From: Pedobacter sp. PAMC26386
GTDB taxonomy: Bacteria > Bacteroidota > Bacteroidia > Sphingobacteriales > Sphingobacteriaceae
NCBI GenBank assembly: GCA_014302835.1
Contig: CP060294.1
Span: 2,567,067 to 2,631,066 of the forward strand
Length of the DNA: 64,000 bases
Direction: 5' to 3'
This document shows, one piece after another, positions 54,300-63,133 of this stretch; position 1 is the first letter of the stretch, and the number at the start of each line of letters is the position of its first letter. The notes under the pieces are model-generated. The model saw nothing but the letters and a program-made list of their open reading frames with translations. It made no database searches and was not told the origin of the DNA. Position numbers and translations under genes: made by a program.

Positions 54300-55127
54300 C
54301 TATTTTTTTGTGTTTAAATATTCCGGAATGAACCTCTCACGCATATAATCTACATAAGCCTGATCGTCACCATCTTGCATTTTTCCTATATACAGTTCCG
54401 AATCTTTGCCCGCCTGATATCTCAATTGATCAGTATCATCCGTTGCCGCAATAAAAATGGTTTCTGCTATCTCTTCGGGCTGGGAAGCCATTGTATCGTA
54501 CTTAGCCCAATTTCCTAAACCGATATTTACAAATTGCTCGTATTCGGGAATTTCGCCCGCCGTCACTACAGCTGCACCAACAAATTTTGTCGCTGTTGAT
54601 CCTGGCTCTACAATTTTAGTTTTTATTCCAAAGGGAATCAATTCATAGGCAATGGCCTCGGTCAGTCCTTCGAGTGAAAATTTTGTTGCATGATAGATGC
54701 TGCAGGTTGGAAAAGTAACTCTTCCGCCTTGCGAAGTAATGTTGATTATTGTTCCTGAACGTTGTGTTCTGAAGTAGGGAAGAATAGCCCTCAAAACACG
54801 CATGGAACCAAAAACGTTGGTGTCAAATATTTTATTCACCTGATCTTCTGTCGCAAGCTCAAACACGCCAAATATTGCAGCTCCGGCATTGTTCACCACT
54901 GCATCAATTTTTCCGAATTTATTGATCCCAGAGACTATAGCTTCGGCAATAGTCTCTGGTTTCTGAACATCCAAAGCAACGACAAGAACATTATCTAATT
55001 GGTTTAACTCTGTTTCTTTTTCTGGCGCACGCATAGTAGCGATTACATTCCAACCTTCGTTGTTGAATTTTAGCACCGCGGCTCTTCCTATTCCTGAGGA
55101 TGTACCGGTAATTAATACTGTTTTCAT
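54300..55127 (-). CDS. Short-chain dehydrogenase/reductase
   Basis: 275 residues. Cofactor loop VLITGTSSGIGRAAVLKF, VIATMRAPEK, VVNNAGAAIFG, and catalytic ITSQGGRVTFPTCSIYHATK with Ser, Tyr and Lys in place. Its start overlaps the stop of the ABM gene by ATGA at 55124-55127, so translation is coupled. Classic SDR length with a longer C-terminus. Substrate unknown. Confidence 0.94.
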   Translation of the reverse strand: MKTVLITGTSSGIGRAAVLKFNNEGWNVIATMRAPEKETELNQLDNVLVVALDVQKPETIAEAIVSGINKFGKIDAVVNNAGAAIFGVFELATEDQVNKIFDTNVFGSMRVLRAILPYFRTQRSGTIINITSQGGRVTFPTCSIYHATKFSLEGLTEAIAYELIPFGIKTKIVEPGSTATKFVGAAVVTAGEIPEYEQFVNIGLGNWAKYDTMASQPEEIAETIFIAATDDTDQLRYQAGKDSELYIGKMQDGDDQAYVDYMRERFIPEYLNTKK

Positions 55128-55423
55128 TTTACTTGATTTAGAGTTTGAAGAATAATATTATTCAATTCGTTCTTTAGAAGACCTACCGCCACTGCCGCAT
55201 AGCCTTTCCTTTCTACCAGTTCAGCATGATTTTGTAAATCCTTTTCGGATGCCCATTTTTCAATAATGTAATAGGTAAAAGGAATATTGTTTGCACTTAG
55301 CACTTCGTAAGCGATACGGCCTGACTCCCTAGGAGTTTCTTCCAAAAGCTTCTGGAAAATATCTACCAATTCAGCTGCAGAACGCTCGTCCTTTGGTTGA
55401 AATTTTGTGATTACTGTAACCAT
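55124..55423 (-). CDS. Putative quinol monooxygenase (ABM domain)
   Basis: 99 residues, a single ABM domain of the YgiN type: VTVITKFQPKDERSAAELVD, ESGRIAYEVLSANNIPFTYY, IIEKWASEKDLQNHAE. Such proteins act as cofactor-free monooxygenases or small-molecule-binding dimers. First gene of the ABM-SDR-SDR operon. Confidence 0.88.
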   Translation of the reverse strand: MVTVITKFQPKDERSAAELVDIFQKLLEETPRESGRIAYEVLSANNIPFTYYIIEKWASEKDLQNHAELVERKGYAAVAVGLLKNELNNIILQTLNQVK

Positions 55424-55628
55424 AATTATACTTCTTGATTATTATGGTACAAAGTTACCATGGCATTCAATGCGACAATTGTTCAATGCACACTAAAGAT
55501 TGTCTGATTCAAACTTTAATCAATGAAGTGGAGTTAAATGGACGCGATTATTGAATACACATTGTGTTAAAACCAAATAGTCCTCGTAGTGTAAGCTTAA
55601 GATGTTTGTCTACATCCAAGACAGATGG

Positions 55629-55675
55629 TGTAACCCTCCCCTTTTTCGAACTGGTTTAGGTGGCGAGAATTTATC
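55629..55675 (+). repeat. 47-bp IS-type end, copy 2
   Basis: Starts TGTAACCCTCCCCTTTTTCG and continues AACTGGTTTAGGTGGCGAGA. It differs from the other copies at a handful of positions. With the copy at 57171-57217 it forms an inverted pair around about 1.5 kb holding a SnoaL-like gene. Confidence 0.78.
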
Positions 55676-55763
55676 AAGCAGCGCCCATCGTTTTCGAATA
55701 CATTGATACTTGGTATAACCGTAAAAGATTACATTCTTCCCTGAGAAATTTGGAAGAAATTTA
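55665..55763 (+). pseudogene. Remnant of IS3-family orfB (C-terminal end)
   Basis: The plus-strand frame reads IVFEYIDTWYNRKRLHSSLR followed by NLEEI and a stop. This is the closing motif of IS3-type integrase-like transposases (YI-x-WYN-x-KR-HS-L). Only the last about 33 codons remain, directly after the 47-bp end. Confidence 0.8.
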
Positions 55764-55920
55764 AACAAACAAAATATTTCAGCTTAACAGAATGTCTACT
55801 TTATTGTCGCAATTCCATTCGATACTTGCCCCTAAAAATGGACGATAATTTAACCTAACAGTATGATTAATGAATGTATACGTTTTTAAGTCAATTACTT
55901 TTAAAAATAGCTTTCAAATC

Positions 55921-55950
55921 AAAAGGATGATACATAAATATCATCCTTTT
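55921..55950. terminator. Hairpin terminator
   Basis: AAAGGATGATA (55921-55931) pairs with TATCATCCTTT (55938-55948), then TTTTT on the plus strand. It also lies downstream of the minus-strand SnoaL-like gene at 56066. Confidence 0.75.
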
Positions 55951-56065
55951 TACCATTTTCAGTGAGGTAATCATAAATTTGTTTTAAATAAAAATCGATT
56001 TTTTCACAAAAAACTCATTTGATTTACTGCTATACTTTAATCTTTCTCATCACTAACTTACCCTC

Positions 56066-56605
56066 CTATTTGAGAAGATCAGGCCCGAAAGGCGGAGTCC
56101 AAGCACCTGAGGGTAATCCTATTTGACGAAAAAGATTAGCTAGATTATAGTAGTCGGAGACGTGTTGAATCTTCCCATTTTTTAACTCGAATACAGAAAC
56201 AGCCGACACTTCAAATGATCGTCCCGTTCCCTCGATCGGCCCAATATGTTTGGGTAAACCGTGGAAAACCCATCGAACTGTCGCACGATCTCCACTTTGG
56301 AATGCGTCTAATATTTCTACACGCGCATCTGGTATACTTTCCACTGTGAGTTTCACCCACTGTGAAATTTTTTCATGTCCAGACCACGAAGCTTGAAATG
56401 CATAATCATCGTAGATTCCATCCTCTGTAAATAAGGCCGACATCTCTTTGCCGCTTCCATCATTCCATGCCTTTGCCCATGCTAAAATGATGCCTGGCGT
56501 GGGAACCGAACTAGGCGTTTGTGCAACGGTTGCACTTTTCATGAGAACAATACACCCGATAATTAATAATGTCCTAAATAGGTACTTTTTAGTTGTCCTG
56601 AACAT
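56066..56605 (-). CDS. Exported SnoaL-like / ester-cyclase-type protein
   Basis: 179 residues from ATG 56605 (MFRTTKKYLFRTLLIIGCIV), which gives a signal peptide ending near TVAQT. The ATG at 56635 adds ten residues. The SnoaL core is seen in GIILAWAKAWNDGSGKEMSA, LFTEDGIYDDYAF, KISQWVKLTVESIPDARVEI and VFELKNGKIQHVSDYYNLAN, a common polyketide-cyclase/limonene-hydrolase-like scaffold. Reaction unknown. It lies between two inverted 47-bp IS-type ends and may be a passenger gene. Confidence 0.85.
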   Translation of the reverse strand: MFRTTKKYLFRTLLIIGCIVLMKSATVAQTPSSVPTPGIILAWAKAWNDGSGKEMSALFTEDGIYDDYAFQASWSGHEKISQWVKLTVESIPDARVEILDAFQSGDRATVRWVFHGLPKHIGPIEGTGRSFEVSAVSVFELKNGKIQHVSDYYNLANLFRQIGLPSGAWTPPFGPDLLK

Positions 56606-56635
56606 AACCTCAACTGTTTTTGTTGTGTTTTCCAT

Positions 56636-57133
56636 TTTATGTTTATTTATTTGTATTTTATTTAAAATTACACTGTAAACTAGCCTTAAATACTAGCATT
56701 TAAATCAGTAATAGAATTTATTCTCATAATATACCTACTACGTTGCTTTTCATTTCTCAAAAGTGATGTCGCTTTTACGACATTCTCCTCAATTTGTTGT
56801 CAAAAGTTGATCGCATCGACTCATAATAATCAAATAAAACTTGTAGCAATTGCCTTCAAGTAAATTTGTAAAAAAGTAGTGCATTATCATTTATTTAGTA
56901 AATGTTCAATTTAAAGCTATATAATTATTTTTGTAAAAATTTTTTCTCAGACAATATCTAACTTTGCTAGAAATGTTAATTAAAAATCGGTTAAGCTTGT
57001 CAATATTTAATATGAGTACAATTCCAAACTCCGCACCATTACAGTTGGTTCCTGACAAATCTTGGAGATATAATTTATCCATTTTTATTATTTGAATTTT
57101 ATTTATAGTGTAAAAGAGAGATTTTTTTTTCTA
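56636..57133. other. A/T-rich gene-free interval
   Basis: About 500 bases between the SnoaL-like gene and the truncated integrase, inside the pair of 47-bp ends. A short plus-strand frame near 57012 (MSTIPNSAPLQLVPDKSWRY) stops after 27 codons and could be the start of a lost gene. Nothing else recognised. Confidence 0.4.
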
Positions 57134-57170
57134 TCAAAATTGTAAGAAAACGAAAATTAGCAGATTTCTT

Positions 57171-57217
57171 ATTGAATTCTTGTCTCCTAAACCAATTCGA
57201 AAAAAGGGAGGGTTACA
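57171..57217 (-). repeat. 47-bp IS-type end, copy 3, ending inside the integrase
   Basis: On the minus strand from 57217 it begins TGTAACCCTCCCTTTTTTCG, then AATTGGTTTAGGAGACAAGA. The integrase reading frame loses similarity to its family exactly at this boundary, so the element end replaced the 3' part of that gene. Confidence 0.8.
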
Positions 57218-58063
57218 CTTTCCTCTTTCCCTCATAAAAGCTACGGCTTGGTCAGAGATCGGCAAAATTTCTGCACTTTCTGTCTTTTCTTGTGAGAATT
57301 GCAAATGATATTCTCCTGGTTTACCTCGGACTTCTGACCATTTCAGACTTTGAACATCTGAAAAGCGTAATCCTGTAAGTCCAGAGAACAGCGATGCTCT
57401 TTTCATTAGCGTCGAACTGGATAGGGTATCGAAAAATAATTGCAATTCTTCCAGAGTAAGGCGTTCACGATGAGTTTCTTTGGGGCTGATTGGCTTAACA
57501 AGAGCGTGAAGATCCTGACTGATGTATCCCTTTTTATAAGCGATCCGAAGAACAGTCCTAAACTTAGCATAGTAACTAACTGCTGAGTTTCTTTGAATCG
57601 GTCTTCCCCACCTGCTAATCCCTGGCCCACTTAGCAAATAATTTTTAAAGTCTTCACATAAAAAACCAGTGACTTCTGTAAACCTAAGATCATGCCCGGC
57701 AAAGGCAATGAAATACCTTAAACCCATTGCCCAGTTATCGGAGTCTGATTTTTGTTTTTTCCGGGCTTCTACTTTAAAAAAATCAATGAAACCAGAATCT
57801 CTCATAGCGTCGGATAGAAAGCCGTATTTGCGATTTTGAATATCCAGCTGTCTTTGACTACATACAGTACGGGCAAGTATCATTGTTTCCTTATTGTGCT
57901 CCCGCTCCCATTGATCAGCTGGGCTATCAAAGATATGTAGTTTGAGCGTTTCAAAACACTTTAGATTTCCATTAATTGGGTTCTTTAGAGGTGGGTAATA
58001 GTCTAAAATCAGACTATGTCTGTTTTTAGTAATAGCTTTTTTGCGCAGGGTGACTTAAGACAT
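57171..58063 (-). pseudogene. Tyrosine recombinase/integrase, truncated and nonsense-mutated
   Basis: The ancestral start is ATG 58063, 3 bases after the HTH stop. It reads Met-Ser-stop, then VTLRKKAITKNRHSLILDYY, the usual N-terminal arm-binding domain, so codon 3 has become TAA. The frame then runs through the SAM-like core domain (WAMGLRYFIAFAGHDLRFTE) to the catalytic domain (SLFSGLTGLRFSDVQSLKWS, with the first catalytic Arg in TGLRFSD). It stops matching after LPISDQAVAFMRERGK at 57217. The H-x-x-R and Tyr motifs are missing. Doubly inactivated. Confidence 0.88.
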
Positions 58064-58066
58064 AAC

Positions 58067-58632
58067 TTAACGGTTTTGGTTAAAAATGCTGTGGAGGTCA
58101 GATTTCAGGACATAGGTGTACCAGCCATTTTGAAATTTGTTGACGTTGTTTCTTTTGATTAGATCATAAAGGGCTTTTTCGGAACAGTTGAATTGATCTT
58201 GTGCCTCTGCCATTTTATAACAATATTTTGGATGAGGGTTCTTTTTGGGTTTCTCTCTTGCTGGGACTTCAAATTGCGGTTGTTCAAATATTTTATCAAT
58301 TTCTGTTCTTTTAATAATGGTTTTTCTGCTACTGAGCCTCACTGCTTTAATTTTACCACTTTGAAGTATGTTATATAAGGTTTTCGTACAGAGTCCCAAG
58401 AGCTGTGCAGCTTGTTTAATGGTTAAGAACTCTACTAAGACTGGATGGTTTATGATTGAGGTTAGATTTTCTTTAACCTGCACATCAGATCTTTGATCTT
58501 TGAATTACGGATCTTCTGTTTAGCATATCTACCATTGCATCTTGGGCTGCAGAACCTCGTTACAGTTGTTTTCGCCCTGAACGGTTTTCCGCAGTATTCA
58601 CATATTCTTTGGATGTTGATGTTTGAACTCAT
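58067..58632 (-). pseudogene. Zinc-ribbon/helix-turn-helix protein of an integrative element, frameshifted
   Basis: The frame from ATG 58632 gives [40 protein letters not shown] (four Cys in a C-x2-C, C-x3-C zinc-ribbon pattern). The second frame, from about 58490 to 58067, carries an excisionase-like HTH (LTIKQAAQLLGLCTKTLYNI, GKIKAVRLSSRKTIIKRTEI) and a second HTH-like repeat (AQDQFNCSEKALYDLIKRNN). One frame change near 58483-58495 joins them. Proteins of this layout usually precede integrases, as here. If the frameshift is real, the HTH part could still start at GTG 58483. Confidence 0.8.
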
Positions 58633-58968
58633 TGCCTTATTTTCTGTTCTTTCTCATTATCCTGCTGACACCTTTTTCTAGCTTAAATCATCGGTAGTTA
58701 TCTCTCCCTTAATTCGCCCTTTTTAGGGTAGTTAAGGAAAGATAAGAGGAATTAAGGGTAATTAAGTGCCATTAAGCGCAATGTTTTACCCTGTGTTTTT
58801 TTGAGGGTAAAATTTTGCGCTTGAGGAACAAATGTGTAAAAAACTACGGCAATTATCCAAGAATTTGGACAAAAGAAATACACATAACTTATTAACAATA
58901 AGCTACTTACTATTAATTATTTAACTTGGTTATTCGTAATTATACAAGGTTACTTTCCGATACAAAAC
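58539..58968 (-). repeat. mnmE-proximal island end: leader and attachment region
   Basis: The longer copy of the repeat at 46768-47050. It holds the zinc-ribbon coding end, about 310 bases of A/T-rich leader with several TTAAGG/CCTTAA-like blocks (58707-58830), and the last codons of mnmE (58950-58967). The leader probably contains the promoter of the HTH and integrase genes and the recombinase binding sites. Confidence 0.78.
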
Positions 58969-60320
58969 TTACTAAATATATTTTCCAGCAAATCATCCGT
59001 AGTAACCTTTCCAGTAATCTCCCCTAAATAATAAAGCGCCTGTTTAATATCAATCGCCAAAAAATCAGAAGTAACTGGGTTAACCAACCCTTGTGAAACA
59101 CTGTTCAATGACTCCTGTGTTTTCCTCAGCGCTTCCACATGCCTGATATTCGTAACCATTGTATGGTTCTCCGACAGCTTATCCCCTATGACAGTCTCAT
59201 ATAACAACTCCTTCAACTCTTCAACATTCTGGTTTTCCTTCGCAGAAATCCCGATAAACCTGATATCAGAAGGCAAATTCAATTCCTTTAACCTATCACT
59301 AAAAGACAAATCAATCTTATTAGCAACAGCAATAAAAGCTAATCCCGGCTTATACAATCTTGCAATGTCCTCTTTAATTTCCTTTGCAGTCAGGTTAAGG
59401 ACATCGAACAAATAAACCAAAACAGCAGACTGGCTAATCTTCAGCATCGTCTTCTCTACTCCAATCGCCTCAATAGTGTCTGTAGCTTCACGTATGCCTG
59501 CAGTATCAATTAATCTAAAGTTGATACCATTGATATTTAAAACCTCCTCTATCGTGTCCCTTGTCGTTCCAGCGATCTCACTTACAATTGCCCTATCCTC
59601 ATTTAACAACGCGTTCAGCAGTGTAGATTTACCCGCATTTGGTCTTCCAGCAATAACCGTATTAATCCCTTCTTTAATCACGTTTCCTAATTCAAAAGAA
59701 CGGATCAGTTTATTTAATACTACAGTAATCTTATTAATCAGTTCCTGTAACTGATCTCTGTTCGCAAACTCAACATCCTCTTCAGAAAAATCGAGTTCCA
59801 ATTCAATCATTGAAGCAAAATGGATCAGCTGTTCACGTAACACATTCAGTTCAGTACTAAAACCACCGCGTAACTGGTTCATCGCAACACTATGCGCAGC
59901 CTGCGAATCCGAAGAAATCAGATCAGCCACAGCTTCTGCCTGAGATAAATCCATTGCCCCATTTAAAAATGCCCTTAGCGTAAATTCTCCTGGTTTAGCA
60001 GCCGATGCACCTTTTTTTATCAACAAATTTATAATCTGCTGAATGATATAATTTGACCCATGGCAAGAGATCTCTACCACGTTTTCTTTAGTATAAGACT
60101 TAGGGCCTATGAACAAACTAACTACCACTTCATCAATCACCATGTCGCCATCTTTGATCAATCCAAAATGCAGGGTATGTGTAGGTTGACTTAACAGATC
60201 CTTTCCGCTAAACACGGAATTTGCAATCGCAATAGCATCTTTCCCAGATAAACGGATTACGCCAATGGCACCCGCTCCAGGTGGGGTTGATAAAGCTACT
60301 ATTGTTTCATTTGTAATCAT
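58950..60320 (-). CDS. mnmE: tRNA uridine-5-carboxymethylaminomethyl modification GTPase MnmE
   Basis: 456 residues, the usual length. An N-terminal tetrahydrofolate-binding domain (ETIVALSTPPGAGAIGVIRL) is followed by a helical domain with an inserted G domain: P-loop GRPNAGKST, switch AGTTRDTIEE, DTAG, and NKID. The C-terminal FCIGK holds the catalytic cysteine. With MnmG it makes the cmnm5 modification at the wobble uridine. Core gene. Its 3' end is the attachment site of the adjacent island, and the coding end is intact. Confidence 0.98.
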   Translation of the reverse strand: MITNETIVALSTPPGAGAIGVIRLSGKDAIAIANSVFSGKDLLSQPTHTLHFGLIKDGDMVIDEVVVSLFIGPKSYTKENVVEISCHGSNYIIQQIINLLIKKGASAAKPGEFTLRAFLNGAMDLSQAEAVADLISSDSQAAHSVAMNQLRGGFSTELNVLREQLIHFASMIELELDFSEEDVEFANRDQLQELINKITVVLNKLIRSFELGNVIKEGINTVIAGRPNAGKSTLLNALLNEDRAIVSEIAGTTRDTIEEVLNINGINFRLIDTAGIREATDTIEAIGVEKTMLKISQSAVLVYLFDVLNLTAKEIKEDIARLYKPGLAFIAVANKIDLSFSDRLKELNLPSDIRFIGISAKENQNVEELKELLYETVIGDKLSENHTMVTNIRHVEALRKTQESLNSVSQGLVNPVTSDFLAIDIKQALYYLGEITGKVTTDDLLENIFSKFCIGK

Positions 60321-60416
60321 AACGGACAGAACTTAGATTTAAGATTGCGCAAAAATACCCAAACATTTCCTATCTTTTCATGTTTAACCCTTGAAAATTA
60401 ACATTTACATTACAAT

Positions 60417-61538
60417 ATGAAAGAATTACCCCTCACCGTCAAGCGGTCTATCGAGTTACTTGGTTTAATGCTGATCGGTGCGTTATTTGTGGTCGCTAGT
60501 GATATTATCATGCCAGTTATCATGGCATTCTTCATTAGTATCATGCTTTTACCAGTCTATCGTTTTCTAAGAAAATATAAAATCCCTGAAATCATAGCTA
60601 TCGTTTTCCCTATTTTGTTAGTGGTAATTTTTATAGGGCTCATTGCCTGGTTTTTTACCGCACAGGTTGGAAACCTCGTTTCAGACTTTCCTGAAATCAA
60701 GAAAAACGTAGCACAGCATCTAAAATCCCTTAGCCAATGGATAAGCAGTGTGAGCCACTATTCCCCTACTGAACAGCTTACTTTTATTAATAAAAAGAGT
60801 AATGACCTGTTAAATATGGCCGGAGGAATGGCAAGTGGAGCAGCAGTAACCTTAAGTTCCTTATTTGTATTTGTCGGCTTGCTGCCTATCTACATTTACC
60901 TGATGCTTTTCTATAAAGACATCCTGTTACGTTTCGTATTTATGTGGTTCAAAACGACAGATCATCCGAAAGTTAAAGATGCTATTTATGAAACTGAATC
61001 AATTATCAAAAATTACCTTATCGGGTTACTGATACAAATCACTTACATGACCATCCTTTTAGGTGGATTATTAATGCTTTTTGGTATTCAGCATGCCCTA
61101 TTAATTGGAATTATCTTTGCCATTCTGAACCTGATCCCTTACGTAGGCGCATTAATTGGAAACATAATCGGCGTATTATTAACCGTAACTGCTTCCACCT
61201 CTCTTGCACCAGTAGTCACAGTTTTAGCCGTAATTGCAGCAGTTCAGTTCTTAGATAACAATATCCTGATGCCAAGAATTGTAGGTTCAAAAGTTAAGAT
61301 AAATGCTCTGATGGCGATTTTAGGTGTAGTAGTTGGCGGAAGTATTGCCGGAGTTTCGGGGATGTTCCTTGCCATGCCACTCATTGCAGTACTTAAAGTT
61401 ATTTTCGACAGAACAGAATCGTTCAAACAATGGGGCGTTCTTTTTGGAGATGAAAGACCTGCAAAAAGCCCGATGACTTTCCCTGGTTTCAGACGCAAAT
61501 CGAACGTAAAACTAACATCAGGGACGCAAAAAGATTAA
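60417..61538 (+). CDS. AI-2E family transporter (PerM/YdiK type)
   Basis: 373 residues with about eight transmembrane helices in the AI-2E layout: paired N-terminal helices, a soluble region (VSDFPEIKKNVAQHLKSLSQ), then GLLPIYIYLMLFY, IIKNYLIGLLIQITYM and the conserved end LDNNILMPRIVGSKVKIN. Members export or exchange unknown small molecules; the autoinducer role applies only to some. Divergent from mnmE, followed by a terminator. Confidence 0.9.
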   Translation: MKELPLTVKRSIELLGLMLIGALFVVASDIIMPVIMAFFISIMLLPVYRFLRKYKIPEIIAIVFPILLVVIFIGLIAWFFTAQVGNLVSDFPEIKKNVAQHLKSLSQWISSVSHYSPTEQLTFINKKSNDLLNMAGGMASGAAVTLSSLFVFVGLLPIYIYLMLFYKDILLRFVFMWFKTTDHPKVKDAIYETESIIKNYLIGLLIQITYMTILLGGLLMLFGIQHALLIGIIFAILNLIPYVGALIGNIIGVLLTVTASTSLAPVVTVLAVIAAVQFLDNNILMPRIVGSKVKINALMAILGVVVGGSIAGVSGMFLAMPLIAVLKVIFDRTESFKQWGVLFGDERPAKSPMTFPGFRRKSNVKLTSGTQKD

Positions 61539-61586
61539 AATAGAAATACGAAAGATTAAAATTTGTTGCTTAAATTTTAAATACGA

Positions 61587-61620
61587 GAAACCCCGGTACA
61601 CCATGACCGGGGTTTTCTTT
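61587..61620 (+). terminator. Rho-independent terminator
   Basis: AAACCCCGGT (61588-61597) pairs with ACCGGGGTTT (61606-61615), followed by TCTTTT, after the AI-2E family gene. Confidence 0.88.
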
Positions 61621-61660
61621 TGATCAGAACGACCTATTTATCAAAAGACTTGCGGATCTT

Positions 61661-63004
61661 TTAGCTTATTGAAGGAAAAGAGATCCCCTTAATCTTTCTA
61701 AACATCTCTACCGCATAAATATCAGTCATACCAGAAACAAAATCCAGCACACAAAGTATCTTTGTATAATCGTCAGCCTCTTTAGTCTTGAATTGATTTG
61801 GAATCAGCTCCACCAGTTTTTTATGATATTTTGATTCATTGTTCAAATAAGCCGGGATGAATTCTTCCAGCAAACCGCCCATTACTTTATAGCCGGCAAC
61901 CTCTATCTGGACAACAGAAGAATAATTATAGATCTTTTTGATCGAGATACGCTCGATATACTTCATCACAGACAAGAAAGGCTCCTGTATAGCATCCATC
62001 AGACTTAAATTAAAGTCACCATTAAGAATAGCTTCCTGGTTATCATAGAACACCTGAGAACATTGCCCAATTAAAGTATTAATTGATTTTGCGCGCATTA
62101 ATGTAATCTTCGCATCATCATCTTCCATTTCTGCTAAACGTGCAGGCAATTTAACATCATTACATAGCGGCAGAAGTAAACTTTCAACCTCTTCGTAAGA
62201 AAGGATTTTCAAACGATGAGCATCTTCCAGATCGATGATATTATAACAAATATCGTCAGCCGCTTCAACCAGGTAAACCAGCGGATGGCGCTTATAGATC
62301 AAGGGTTCGTCCTGAACCTTGATCAGCCCCATTTCTTCCGCTATTTTTCTAAAGCCACTCTCTTCAGCCTGAAAAAAGCCATATTTCTTCGTATAAATAT
62401 TTGTTTTATCATGTCCTGCAACAGCAGCACAAGGGTACTTTGCGATAGAAGCCAGAGTCGCATACGTCAATGCGAAACCTCCAGTTCCCTTTCCCGCAAA
62501 AGAATGCGTCAATATCCGTAATGCATTAGCATTTCCTTCAAAATTGATCAGATCCTCCCATTGAGCCTCACTTACCCTGTCCTTATATACTTTTCCATCA
62601 CCAGTAGTAAAATAATGAGAGATAGCAGATTCACCGGAATGCCCGAAAGCCGGGTTTCCCAGATCATGCGCAAGACAGGCCGAAGCGATAATATTACCAA
62701 CCTCAACAAGCAGCGGACAAGACTCATCTATATCCGGGTTAGTTTCTTTGATCCTGTTATAAAAAATAGTTCCCAGCGACCTTCCTACACTAGCCACCTC
62801 TAAACTATGCGTCAGCCTGTTATGAACAAACACACTTCCCGGCAAAGGGAATACCTGTGTTTTATTCTGTAATCTCCTGAATGGAGATGAAAAGATAATT
62901 CTATCATAATCACGTTGAAATTCAGACCTTGCTTCTTTTCCATTTGCAACAAAACGATCTTCATTTCCCCAGCGCTTAGAAGACAATAATTTTTTCCAAT
63001 TCAT
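61661..63004 (-). CDS. dgt: Deoxyguanosinetriphosphate triphosphohydrolase (dGTPase)
   Basis: 447 residues. The HD-domain metal residues are in VHNRLTHSLEVASVGR and CLAHDLGNPAFGHSGE, with the N-terminal SSPFRRLQNKTQVFP motif of dGTPases. Hydrolyses dGTP, and often other dNTPs in this branch, to the nucleoside and tripolyphosphate. Length fits. Core gene next to argS. Confidence 0.95.
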   Translation of the reverse strand: MNWKKLLSSKRWGNEDRFVANGKEARSEFQRDYDRIIFSSPFRRLQNKTQVFPLPGSVFVHNRLTHSLEVASVGRSLGTIFYNRIKETNPDIDESCPLLVEVGNIIASACLAHDLGNPAFGHSGESAISHYFTTGDGKVYKDRVSEAQWEDLINFEGNANALRILTHSFAGKGTGGFALTYATLASIAKYPCAAVAGHDKTNIYTKKYGFFQAEESGFRKIAEEMGLIKVQDEPLIYKRHPLVYLVEAADDICYNIIDLEDAHRLKILSYEEVESLLLPLCNDVKLPARLAEMEDDDAKITLMRAKSINTLIGQCSQVFYDNQEAILNGDFNLSLMDAIQEPFLSVMKYIERISIKKIYNYSSVVQIEVAGYKVMGGLLEEFIPAYLNNESKYHKKLVELIPNQFKTKEADDYTKILCVLDFVSGMTDIYAVEMFRKIKGISFPSIS

Positions 63005-63057
63005 AAATTGATCAAATGATTAGGCACAATAATACAGTAAATTAAACCACAATAAAA

Positions 63058-63084
63058 AGAGGTGCCGTTGTTAAAAGCACCTCT
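63058..63084 (-). terminator. Terminator of argS
   Basis: AGAGGTGC (63058-63065) and GCACCTCT (63077-63084) form a stem that is followed on the minus strand by TTTTTATT. It lies 50 bases past the argS stop. Confidence 0.82.
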
Positions 63085-63133
63085 ATTATTCTTTCAATTC
63101 CAAATGGAATCATTTTTTGACAAAAAAAAGGTT

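Larger units (their letters stand above)
47051..58949. mobile_element. Decayed genomic island at the 3' end of mnmE
   Basis: About 11.9 kb bounded by two copies of the mnmE 3' end (47033-47050 and 58950-58967). A broken tyrosine recombinase gene and its zinc-ribbon/HTH partner lie at the mnmE end, as expected for elements using a gene terminus as attachment site. The 3' end of mnmE is a known integration site in other bacteria (SGI1 family). Cargo: PDDEXK protein, SnoaL-like genes, NAD(P)-dependent enzymes and regulators, plus fragments of several IS types. No conjugation genes are left, so it is not self-transmissible. Confidence 0.72.

Noticed and set aside
61588-61615. Possible att-like or regulatory palindrome
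   Set aside because: A GC-rich stem followed by T-rich DNA after a gene end is an ordinary terminator.
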